This document shows, in pieces, positions 54,200-62,569 of a stretch of DNA of 64,000 nt (positions are counted from its first letter, which is position 1; each line of letters begins with the position of its first letter). The notes under the pieces are model-generated. The model ran no database searches and had not been told where the DNA came from. It saw only the letters and a program-made list of their open reading frames with translations. A program made the translations under genes and the position numbers. This DNA is from Symsagittifera roscoffensis (lineage: Eukaryota > Xenacoelomorpha > Acoela > Convolutidae), in assembly GCF_963678635.1 (NCBI RefSeq), contig NW_026970702.1, positions 40,804-104,803 on the forward strand. The letters run 5' to 3'.

Positions 54200-54835
54200 G
54201 CAACGTTAATGCATAACGGGAATGAAAGGAAATACAATCTACCTTGAGCGCCGCATCATGGTGGATCTTGGGAAAGGTTAGTGTGCAGTTGCAAACGCGT
54301 TTTCTACGCAATCATTGGAACTTGCAAGTTAACGGATGAGGTATTGTCGATCACGCTTTTTAGAGGAGCAATCGTTAAATGCCCGTCCAATAACGCCTGC
54401 CCGTCTTGAATGAGCACTCTGTTAGTATTCCGTCGCAAACACTTGATGAAAGTTTCGACCACCGAAAGCGCTATGTGAGAGCTCAAGCTTACGCAATTGC
54501 TACCGGCTGAAGAAGTCTGTCCCTTTTATGAATAAGCGCTCAAAGTGGCATGCCGATTCGAGCCCCGATTTACGAACTGGTGATCTCCTCTGGGTTGTCG
54601 ATCTCAGAAGCCCTCGTGGGCGGTACCCTTTAGGTCGAGTAACTGCTTTGCATTACGGCACAATAATTTTGCTCGCTCCGCAACCGTTAAGACCCTATCG
54701 GGCCAATTAGTAAGACCCCTTATTAAATTTGCTCCGTTTCTCGCTGCTTCGAGGGGTGAGGATGTTGCTGAGCAAATAGTAAATAAAAGACAACTGCTTA
54801 TAATACAAGTTGGAACTAAAAAGGCAGTAAAGTAG
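54200..54835 (+). pseudogene. Integrase end and C-terminal (DUF5641-like) domain remnant (copy 1)
   Basis: One frame reads HNGNERKYNLP, a stop, then APHHGGSWERLV from 54,248 and CKRVFYAIIGT with KLTDEVLS up to about 54,360. This is the conserved end of BEL/Pao integrase, and the Glu of GNE fits the third DDE acid. A later stretch (about 54,430-54,510) reads ESFDHRKRYVRAQAYA. The 60-codon frame 54,528-54,710 has SKWHADSSPDLRTGDLLWVV and SPRGRYPLGRVTALHYG, typical of the C-terminal DUF5641 domain. The final part shifts frame near 54,660 and reads TVKTLSGQLVRPLIKFAPFL, ending at TAG 54,833. Several stops and shifts separate these pieces. Confidence 0.85.
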
Positions 54836-54972
54836 AGAAACAATAATCGTGCGGCTTACGCTACCGACCGGAAAAACAAACCGACCCCTGGTAGCCGTTT
54901 GTTTAGTTAAATTTCAAAAAAATAATCAAAAACCGGCCTTGACCGAGCGTGATTTACAGGTTTTCGTCTGTC

Positions 54973-54978
54973 AATAAA
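54973..54978 (+). promoter_or_regulatory. Possible poly(A) signal AATAAA of the retrotransposon
   Basis: AATAAA stands 138 bp after the pol stop and is followed by GCCGTGTTTTGCC and later T-rich sequence. The position suits an R/U5 boundary in an LTR. It is conserved at 62,016-62,021 in the second copy. This rests on the hexamer and its location alone. Confidence 0.4.
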
Positions 54979-55369
54979 GCCGTGTTTTGCCAAAGTGTGA
55001 ACGCACTCTCACGCTCCATATCGGTGCTGTTTCAATTCGTCTGATAAACTAAATTTTTTATGTGTTTTGAGCTGATTAAAGTCCGAAAACTCTTTATTTT
55101 CGAAATTAAATTTTGAACGACAGCTTTCTATCTTGCATATATGTGCTTTTAAGTTGTTATCAATTTTAACCAATTTTTATTCGACTTTCATGGTCAGCTT
55201 TTAATTTAATGGGATTAAAGAATTTGAAGTACAGTCGGAGAGAACTTTTGTAATTTACCGGCTTCTGAAAAATGGGTAAAGGAAGCTGACAACTCGAAAA
55301 GATGAAAAATGAACCTCAAACGAATAGCTGTATTCATTTTTGAATCAATGTAAAATGATTTTAAAAATC

Positions 55370-55432
55370 TTAAATTCAGTTGCTGGTATACTATTCAGTG
55401 TTTTTAACAGTTGTTGACCTCAATATTTAACC
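55370..55432 (+). repeat. Dispersed 63-bp repeat, member 1
   Basis: The core GGTATACTATTCAGTGTTTT, continuing with TAACAG and then CTCAATATTTA, is found here. It recurs in the second duplicated tail (about 62,830-62,890) and, more diverged, at 56,628-56,692 in the same tail. The pair 1,259 bp apart in one tail shows a repeat older than the 8-kb duplication. Confidence 0.7.
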
Positions 55433-55784
55433 AACGAACTTCCTCGTACCATTTGGTTTCATTTTTTTATGTGGGTGCTTTTCATTTGTAACCATTTTTT
55501 ATTCAATTTTCATAACCAATTTTTCCTACAAATGAAACTTTAAAAAATGCGCCCTCAGAAACTTCCTAAAAACGTCTAAACCACAAACTAAACAAAATTA
55601 TTAAAAATAACTAGGTTGAACTTCGACAGAAAAAACATATTAACTCTATGTTTCATTCAAAGCTTTTCGTAAAATCTATCAAGTGAGTTTGCGGTTTTAT
55701 TAATGTTTTCACTGTCAGCAAAAGACTTTTTTTTTTGTTATAAATGAACCTAAAATAAAATATTTTTTGTGATAATTTTTTATC

Positions 55785-55965
55785 ACCATAATACATTATA
55801 ATCAGTTATAATGGATTTTAACTAGTTTTTTAAAACGTTTTGTGAAAAGTTTCTGGTCATGATAATCCATATTAATCAATTATAATGAATTTTAATGGGT
55901 TAGAATCGGTTTTAGTCAGGTGTGTGGTCCCAAAGTTTAATTATAATTGATTATACTAGCAACCA
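55785..55965 (+). repeat. AT-rich degenerate repeats with TTATAATGGATTTTAA-like core
   Basis: The core TTATAATGGATTTTAA near 55,808 and TTATAATGAATTTTAA near 55,880, with TAATCAATTATAATG and AATTATAATTGATTATAC nearby, form a cluster of related AT-rich words on both strands. A relative, AATCAATTACGATGAATTTT, lies at about 62,238 in the segment present only in copy 2. The role is unknown; it may be the end of an old transposon. Confidence 0.5.
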
Positions 55966-56381
55966 TACGAGAGCACAAAAATTGATTATATTCGATCTCT
56001 GCTGGTCGCCATATACATTGCTAACTAAAACAACCCGGAAAAAACGCGCACAAAAACACAAGAAACTCAAGCTAGGTGGACAGATTTTTAGCTTAGTTTT
56101 TAAACGGTAATAAAATTGTAATATCTGCTTTGAGAAATTCAAGCCTGAATATTTACACCCAAAACGGATTTGTTTCCAACTTCTTATTGGATCAAAAAAG
56201 ACGCTGAAACCGCCGGATCAATTATTGACAAAACCAAATCAAATTGGGCTGCAAATTGTTCAAAAAATTTTTTCAAATAAAAAAATTTAGTTTCAAAAAT
56301 TAGGTAGATTCTTCTTCGATCGCATAACAGTCGCAATTATATTCTTCATCGGTCGCATATCGTTCATGGTTTTTTCTCTTC

Positions 56382-56440
56382 GGTCGCGCCGGTCGCTGTT
56401 AGCTTTTCTTCGGTCGTGCCGGTCGTGATTTTTTTCCTTT
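56382..56440 (+). repeat. 31-bp GC-rich minisatellite, two units
   Basis: Two units of GGTCGCGCCGGTCGCTGTTA-type sequence with a TTTTCTTC spacer stand here in otherwise AT-rich DNA. The matching place in the second copy (63,811-63,930) has four units. Confidence 0.75.
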
Positions 56441-56627
56441 GTCGCCCCGTCTGAAAACAGAATTTTGGTTGCGTCAATCTGAAATACCCAGTTTTGGTCA
56501 AGATTGTCTCATCTGATCATAAGCCACAGTCTTGGCCTGGGAACTTACCACACTCCTCGCCATCTGAAATAAACAGTTAAACAGTTACACTTAAATCAAT
56601 TTTTCGATTAACTGCATTGAAACATAT

Positions 56628-56692
56628 CTCAAATTCGTCGCTGATATACTATTCAGTGTTTTTAACAGATGATAATCTCAATATTTATACCA
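56628..56692 (+). repeat. Dispersed 63-bp repeat, member 2
   Basis: CAAATTCGTCGCTGATATAC, followed by TATTCAGTGTTTTTAACAG and then CTCAATATTTATACC, is about 80% identical to 55,370-55,432 by eye. The flanks do not match. Confidence 0.65.
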
Positions 56693-57216
56693 CAGCAGTT
56701 TTGTTAGTTTTGAGCCGACAGGTTTTTAACCTAGTATCCTCAAAACATTCCATCTGTTTAATTCGAAAATAAGTTTTGATGAGGACAAATACTGATGATA
56801 GTTGGTTGACTCGCCTTGGCGGAACGATGCTTAAGTTCTATCTGAAAAATCATGAGGGTAGGAGTTTCTCTTTTTTCAGTGCGACCGCTTTTTGTTGACC
56901 ATTTTTTGAATTTTGTAACATCATATATGTTTTCATTTTATGTAACCACTTAAGTACATACACCACTGGACAACTAACACCATAAAAGTTTGGATTGATT
57001 TGGGATTTATTTTTGGAAATCTCTTGTTACTTAACTTCATTGAATGTTATAAAGCTTACAAAATCTCGCTTTTAACTACTATTGGTGTCCAAAACACGGA
57101 ACACTAGTGACCAAGACCAAGCTATATATATTAAGTACATATATATACTTATTGTTGTTGTTTATATATATTTATCACGGGATGTCATGCTGAATTTCTG
57201 CTTGCAACGTCATACA

Positions 57217-57830
57217 CCTTAAAACTCCTACAAAACTAAATGCACCATATTCTCAAAAAGATGAGGGATATCTAGAACAGTTGTGGTGACAAGATACAGC
57301 CGTAAAGGACCAGTTGTCAAGAAAACATCCCTGGAGACCATTGCACCTTAAAATCTCTAAGAAATCACTAGAACACCACATTCTCAAACGTATGACATAT
57401 GAGGGCGGTTCTGTGAATGAATGCGCCACAAAATGTGACGCTTCTTTCTGACACTGGAAGCACTTTAATTCATACTCTCTATCGTTACATAAAAAACAAG
57501 GATAGCCGGTTACTGCGCAATTAGCACTGAAGATTCCGAACATGACATCAATTCATCATGATATGGGTACTGTGATATGGGTTCTAGAACGGCTATGGTG
57601 ACTAAATCGCAGAAAAAACAGATGTTAGGAAAATGTTGTGAGAATACCTGTACCTGTTGAAACGGGAGAAGCTACGAAAGTCTCTGGAACATTCTTGTCG
57701 CTGTCAAAAGAACCAAGAGCTTGAAAGAACTTCTTGCACCTTTAAGTCCCTACATAGCTAGAACACCACATTCTCAAAGAGATGAGGGTGGCTGTATAAA
57801 GGAAGATACTAAGAGTTGTGACGCGTACAA
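57217..57830 (+). repeat. Old diverged repeat family, three units
   Basis: Three places share the order CACCTT(A)AAANTC, CTA, ACACCACATTCTCAAA, (G)ATGAGGG: about 57,217-57,270, 57,343-57,405 and 57,726-57,795. A second shared word, TCTAGAACNGNTNTGGTGAC, is at about 57,270 and 57,580. In each unit the first word precedes the second. On the minus strand two units read LRMWCSS, but frames are not kept across units. Confidence 0.6.
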
Positions 57831-57930
57831 TTTTCTTGACCCTGTAAGATTTTTCACTGGTGCTGTCACCCATAAAAGATGAGTCATTAGAATCGAAAAG
57901 TTCAATTGAGCTGACGATACTTTTGGCTAG

Positions 57931-58140
57931 ATGCGTTCAATGCGCAAAATATTGTGTTGGGTCGAGAAAAACTTTCAAATTAGACTTGCTAACCGCAAAA
58001 GCTACATCAGAAATCAGAAAGTGACTCGTGGAATTTTAGAATTTTTCATGAACTGTGATATATCTAAGTTGCCTTTTTTACTCAACGGTACATTTGATGC
58101 GAAGGAAACGGAATCTTTCACAGAAAAAATCATTCATTGA
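57931..58140 (+). CDS. Short open frame of unknown meaning (69 codons)
   Basis: An ATG-started frame encodes a basic peptide beginning MRSMRKILCWVEKNF and ending ESFTEKIIH. I recognise no domain, signal peptide or membrane segment. There is no sign of a promoter or splice sites, and no second copy to compare. It is most likely a chance frame in spacer DNA and is listed only because it is the longest plus-strand frame in the non-repeated region. Confidence 0.12.
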   Translation: MRSMRKILCWVEKNFQIRLANRKSYIRNQKVTRGILEFFMNCDISKLPFLLNGTFDAKETESFTEKIIH

Positions 58141-58280
58141 AGCACTGAAGATTTAATCTTGAGCACTGAAGGTTTGCAACAACCCGCAGTGCAAGAATGC
58201 ATCGACTCTACAAGCAGATGGGACTAGAAAATGTCGAAGCACCCTTGCAGTTATTCTGATCTGATTGTGGGCATAGTTTC

Positions 58281-61020
58281 ATTTTCGTTTTCAAATGGTC
58301 GGACACATTCGGTTACACACTCGTTTTAAAATGGCCGGGACACATCCGGTTACACATTCGTTTTCAAAATGTTGGGACACCCCGTTACACAATCGTTTTC
58401 AAACTGTTTGGATACATAATGTTACACACTCGCTTTAATATCGAATATGGTCGTTAAACACTCGGTTACAAACTCGTTTTCAAATGGCTGGGACATACTC
58501 GGTTACATACTCGTTTTTAAATGTTTGGAACACATCCGGTTACACACTCGTTTTCAAATGGTCGTGCCACACCCAGTTTCACACTTATTTTCAAATGGTC
58601 GGACACTTCCGGCTTTACACTCGTTTTCAAAAGGTTGGGACACCCCGTTACACAATCGTTTTCAAACTGTTGGGATACATAATGTTACACACTCGTTTTA
58701 TTATGGAATATGCTTGTGAAACACTCGGTTACACACTCGTTTTCAAATGGCTGGGAAACACTCGGTTGCACACTCAATTTCAAATGGCCAGGAAACACGC
58801 GGTTACACACTCGTTTTCTAATGGTTGGGATACAACCGGTTAGGCACTCGTTTTTAAATGGTCGGTACACATGCGGTTATACACTCGTTTTCAATTGGTC
58901 GTGCCACACCAAGTCTTACACTCGTTTTCAAATGGTTGGACACATTCGGTTACACACTCGTTTTATAATGGCCGGGATACAACCGGTTACACACTCGTTT
59001 TTAAAAGATTGGGACACCCCGTTACACAATCGTTTTCAAACTGTTGGGATACATAATGTTACACACTCGTTTTAATACGGAATATGGTTGTGAAACACTC
59101 GGTTACACACCTGTTTTCAAATGGCTGGGACATACTCGGTTACACACTCAATTTCAAATGGTCGTGCCACACCCAGTTTCACTGTTATTTTCAAATGGTC
59201 GGACACTTCCGGCTTTACACTCGTTTTCAAAAGGTTGGGACACCCCGTTACACAATCGTTTTCAAACTGTTGGGATACATAATGTTACACACTCGTTTTA
59301 TTATGGATCATGGTTGTGAAACACTCGGTTACACACTCGTTTTCAAATGGCTGGGACACTATCGGTTACCCACTCAATTTCAAATGGTCGGGAAACACGC
59401 GGTTACACACTCATTTTCTAATGGTAGCGATACAACCGGTTAGACACTCGTTTTTAAATGGTCGGTACACATGCGGTTACACACTCGTTTTCAATTGGTC
59501 GTGCCACACCAAGTCTTACACTCGTTTTCAAATGGTTGGACACATTCGGTTACACACTCGTTTTAAAATGGCCGGGATACAGCCGGTTACACACTCGTTT
59601 TTAAAAGGTTGGGACACCCCGTTACACAATCGCTTTCAAACTGTTGGGATACATAATGTTACACACTCGTTTTAATATGGAATATGGTTGTGAAACACTC
59701 GGTTACACACTCGTTTTCAAATGGTCGGACACATTCGGTTACACACTCGTTTTGAAATGGCCGGGACACATCCGGTTACACACTCGTTTTCAAAAGTTTG
59801 GGATACCCCGTTACACAATCGTTTTCAAACTGTTTGGATACATAATGTTACACACTCGTTTTAATATGGAATTGGGTCGTGAAACACTAGGTTACACACT
59901 CGTTTTCAACTGACTGGGACCCACTCGGCTACACACTCGTTTTTTAAATGTTCGGGACACAACCGGTTACACGCTCGTTTTCAAATGGTTGTGCCACTCC
60001 CAGTTCCACACTCGTTTTCAAATGGTCGGACACATTCGGTTACGCACTCGTTTTAAAATGGCCGGCACACATCCGGTTACACACTCATTTTCAAAAGGTT
60101 GGGATACCCCGTTACACAATCGTTTTCAAACTGTTGGGATACATACTGTTACACACTCGTTTTAATATCGAATATGGTCGTTAAACACTCGGTTACAAAC
60201 TCGTTTTCAAATGGCTGGGACTTACTCGATTACTTTTATGTTCTTAAATGTTTGGGACACATCAAGTTACACACTCGTTTTCAAATGGTCGTGCCACACC
60301 CAGTTTCGCACTCGTTTTTAAATGGTCGGACACTTCCGGTTACACACTCGTTTTCAAATGGTTGGGACACACTCAGTTACGCTTTCGTTTTAAAATGGCC
60401 GGGACACATCCGGTTACACACTCGTTTTCAAAAGGTTGGGACACCCCGTTACACAATCGTTTTCAAACTGTTGGGATACATAATGTTACACACTCATTTT
60501 AATATGGAATATGGTTGTGAAACACTCGGTTACACGCTCTTTTTCAAATGGCTGGGACACACTCGGTTACATACTCGTTTTTAAATGTTCGGGACACATC
60601 CGGTTACACACTCGTTTTCAATTGGTCGTGCCACACCCAGTTTCACACTCGTTTTCAAGTGGTTGGACACATTTGGTTACACACTCGTTTTCATATGGTC
60701 GGGACATATCCGGCTACACATTCGTTTTCAAATGCTTGGGACAACCCCAGTTACACACTCGCTTTCAAATTGTTGCTACACACTCGGTTGCACGCTCGTT
60801 TTTAAAAGATCGAGTTGCACCCGTTTACACTCTCGTTTTCAGACAGCTTGGACACTTGGTTACATGCTCGTTTTTAATTGTCCGGGACACACTCGATCAC
60901 CCACTCTTTTTCAAATGGTCGTGCCACAACCGTTTACCCATTTTTCTTTCAAATGGCTGGGACACACTCAGTTACATGTTCGTTTTTAAACGTTCGTGAC
61001 ACAACCGGTTACACACTCTT
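58281..61020 (+). repeat. 37-bp satellite DNA, second array (about 74 monomers)
   Basis: The same monomer in the same orientation as the main array begins in ATTTTCGTTTTCAAATGG at about 58,281 and ends in ACACACTCTTTTTCAG at 61,024. Many monomers are of a type with the extra word TTTTAATATGGAATATGG (near 58,435, 58,697, 59,076, 59,300, 59,674, 59,861, 60,170 and 60,502). In the main array I saw that type only at about 52,314-52,330, close to the first retrotransposon. The last ~500 bp match 52.5-53.0 kb in order. Confidence 0.97.
58540..59700 (+). repeat. 600-bp higher-order repeat, two copies
   Basis: Landmarks shift by 600 bp (16 x 37 plus 8): 58,710 with 59,310, and 59,075 with 59,675. 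Each copy contains two of the TATGGAATATGG-type monomers and a short GGTCGGACACTTCCGG monomer. Confidence 0.85.
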
Positions 61021-61878
61021 TTTCAGAAATAGAGTCTTTCCTTGGTGCTACTTCGGTAACCTGTCGAGCGGCTTGGTTACCGCCATCGGCCTTTCATTAA
61101 TTGTGTTTTGGATTACTTTGGTCCATTGTCCATTTTACGTAAATTTTCGCCGCAGTAGTGAGAAAAATTGGAATTTGTTGTTCACTTGTATGACTACCAA
61201 TTTCGTTGGAGCTGAGAAAAAATTCTGCTTTGACAGGCTCCTGCAACGTTAATGCATAACGGGATTGAAAGGAAATACAATCTACCTTGAGCGCCGCATC
61301 ATGGTGGATCTTGGGAAAGGTTAGTGTGCAGTTGCAAACGCGTTTTCTACGCAATCATTGGAACTTGCAAGTTAATGGATGAGGTATTGTCGATCACGTT
61401 TTTTAGAGGAGCAATCGTTAAATGCCCGTCCAATAACGCCTGCCCGTCTTGAATGAGCACTCTGTTAGTATTCCGTCGCAAACACTTGATGAAAGTTTCG
61501 ACCACCGAAAGCGCTATGTGAGAGCTCAAGCTTACGCAATTGCTACTGGCTGAAGAAGTCTGTCCCTTCTATGAATAAGCGCTCAAAGTGGCATGCCGAT
61601 TCGAGCCCCGATTTACGAACTGGTGATCTCCTCTGGGTTGTCGATCTCAGCAGCCCTCGTGGGCGGTACCCTTTAGGTCGAGTAACTGCTTTGCATTACT
61701 GCACGATAATTTTGCTCGCTCCGCAACCGTTAAGACCCTATCGGGCCAATTAGTAAGACCCCTTATTAAATTTGCTCCGTTTCTCGCTGCTTCGAGGGGT
61801 GAGGATGTTGCTGAGCAAATAGTAAATTAAAGACAACTGCTTATAATACAAGTTTGAACTAAAAAGGCAGTAAAGTAG
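61021..61878 (+). pseudogene. BEL/Pao-type pol remnant, copy 2, with 940-bp internal deletion
   Basis: This is the duplicate of 53,022-54,835. It keeps the same satellite junction (TTTTTCAG then AAATAGAGTC) and the first about 38 bp. It then jumps from the position matching 53,060 to the one matching 54,001, losing nearly all of RNase H, the linker and the zinc-binding part of integrase. After the join it reads VNFRRSSEKNWNLLFTCMTT and NFVGAE in one frame (about 61,137-61,215), where copy 1 is out of frame. Downstream are a further 16-bp loss near 61,233, APHHGGSWERLV (from 61,291), SKWHADSSPDL (61,571-61,753) and the final TAG at 61,876-61,878. It is not functional. Confidence 0.9.
61571..61878 (+). 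pseudogene. C-terminal (DUF5641-like) domain remnant, copy 2
   Basis: The frame 61,571-61,753 encodes the same 60-residue piece as copy 1 with two changes (Arg to Ser in VVDLSSPRG, Gly to Cys in LHYCTII). As in copy 1, the end of the domain (TVKTLSGQLVRPLIKF) is in another frame and reaches TAG 61,876. The shared frameshift shows that the domain was already broken before duplication. Confidence 0.83.
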
Positions 61879-62015
61879 AGAGACAATAATCGTGCGGCTT
61901 ACGCTACCGACCGGAAAAACAAACCGACCCTTGGTAGCCGTTTGTTTAGTAAAATTTTACAAAAATAATCAAAAACCGGCCTTGACCGAGCGTGATTTAC
62001 AGGTTTTCGTCTGTC

Positions 62016-62021
62016 AATAAA
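62016..62021 (+). promoter_or_regulatory. Possible poly(A) signal AATAAA, copy 2
   Basis: Counterpart of 54,973-54,978 at the constant offset of 7,043 bp. Its sequence and surroundings are unchanged. Confidence 0.4.
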
Positions 62022-62473
62022 GCCGTGTTTTGCCAAAGTGTGAACGCACTCTCACGCTTCATATCGGTGCTGTTTCAATTCGTCTGATAAACTAAATTTT
62101 TTATGTGTTTTGAGCTGATTAAAGTCCGAAAACTCTTTATTTTCGAAATTAAATTTTGAACGACAGCTTTCTATCTTGCATATATGTCTCGACATAGTCT
62201 GGAAAACGGTCCCTGTAAGAAGGTTCCGTCGATAATAATCAATTACGATGAATTTTGTTGTCTGTCGCTGTTAATTTTGAAAAAAAAAGTAATTCTAGTG
62301 GATTATAGGGTTTTTTATATATACAAACAATTAGAATTGAGTATAATCGAATATAATCGACTTTTTTTGAAATTTTCTTTTTAGTTGAATTATATTCCAC
62401 TTTAAATCGACTTTACTTTTTTATTATTCAACAATTTTCCCCATACCATTTTGTTTCATTTTCATTTTTGTTT

Positions 62474-62519
62474 TGTGTGTGTGTATGTGTGTGTATGTGT
62501 GAGTGTGTGTGAGTGTGTG

Positions 62520-62554
<35 letters not shown>

Positions 62555-62569
62555 GTGTCTGTGTGTGTG
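62474..62569 (+). repeat. (GT)n microsatellite, about 96 bp
   Basis: This is an almost pure GT run interrupted by TATG, GAGT, TTTG and TCTG. It lies at the right edge of the segment found only in copy 2. At the corresponding place copy 1 has just ATATATGTGCTTTT (about 55,138-55,151). Confidence 0.97.

Larger units (their letters stand above)
53022..54835 (+). pseudogene. BEL/Pao-type LTR retrotransposon pol, 5'-truncated and broken (copy 1)
   Basis: The remnant covers the C-terminal half of a BEL/Pao polyprotein: start of RNase H, linker, integrase and the C-terminal domain, in family order on the plus strand. The sequence abuts satellite directly, so gag, protease and reverse transcriptase are missing. 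Recognisable pieces are FGDSSQD and KARVALRKVSS with LELQAALLASRL (53,090-53,270), FVANRVCEIKELT (about 53,350-53,390), MADLPVERLG and DYFGPL (53,990-54,070), and SKWHADSSPDL with SPRGRYPLGRV (54,540-54,640). The reading frame is broken by a stop at 53,287-53,289, frameshifts near 53,325 and 53,700, further stops and frame changes at 54,099-54,130 and 54,245-54,530, and a frame change near 54,660. The last aligned frame ends at TAG 54,833-54,835. It cannot encode an active element. Assignment to BEL/Pao rather than Gypsy or Copia rests on these motifs and their order. Confidence 0.9.
54836..56510 (+). other. AT-rich tail behind the pol remnant (possible LTR plus flanking DNA), copy 1
   Basis: No gene is seen. 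The first 200 bases after the pol stop are where a 3' LTR would lie. They include AATAAA at 54,973 and TG-rich sequence behind it, but without a 5' LTR the LTR limits cannot be set. The rest is AT-rich and matches the tail at 61,879-64,000, apart from a region near 55,150 where copy 2 has about 0.4 kb more. Two short frames of 62 codons (55,922-56,110 and its match at 63,378-63,566) differ by four substitutions, all amino-acid changing, which argues against coding. Confidence 0.75.
56511..58280. other. Spacer without recognisable gene, between retrotransposon tail and second satellite array
   Basis: The sequence is AT-rich to mixed, with a TATATA-rich patch at about 57,120-57,170. Two short frames exist: 57,253-57,543 on the minus strand (96 codons, Cys-rich, with CFLCNDREYELKCFQC) and 57,931-58,140 on the plus strand (69 codons). 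Neither resembles a family I know, and both have lengths expected by chance. The minus frame overlaps diverged repeats described separately. The left limit is where similarity with copy 2 can no longer be followed, because the window ends at the matching point. Confidence 0.6.

Noticed and set aside
54054..54843. Minus-strand frames of 60-85 codons (54,054-54,311, 54,304-54,486, 54,604-54,843) and their copies near 61.1-61.5 kb
   Set aside because: They are antisense to recognisable BEL/Pao integrase and C-terminal domain sequence, so they are shadows.
55922..56110. 62-codon frame with a second copy at 63,378-63,566
   Set aside because: All four differences between the copies change the amino acid, there is no known domain, and an overlapping minus frame is equally long. 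It looks like duplicated non-coding DNA.
57253..57543. 96-codon Cys-rich minus-strand frame as a small secreted protein
   Set aside because: There is no hydrophobic signal segment after the first Met, the Cys spacing fits no family I know, and it crosses the border of two diverged repeat units. It is left inside the spacer description.
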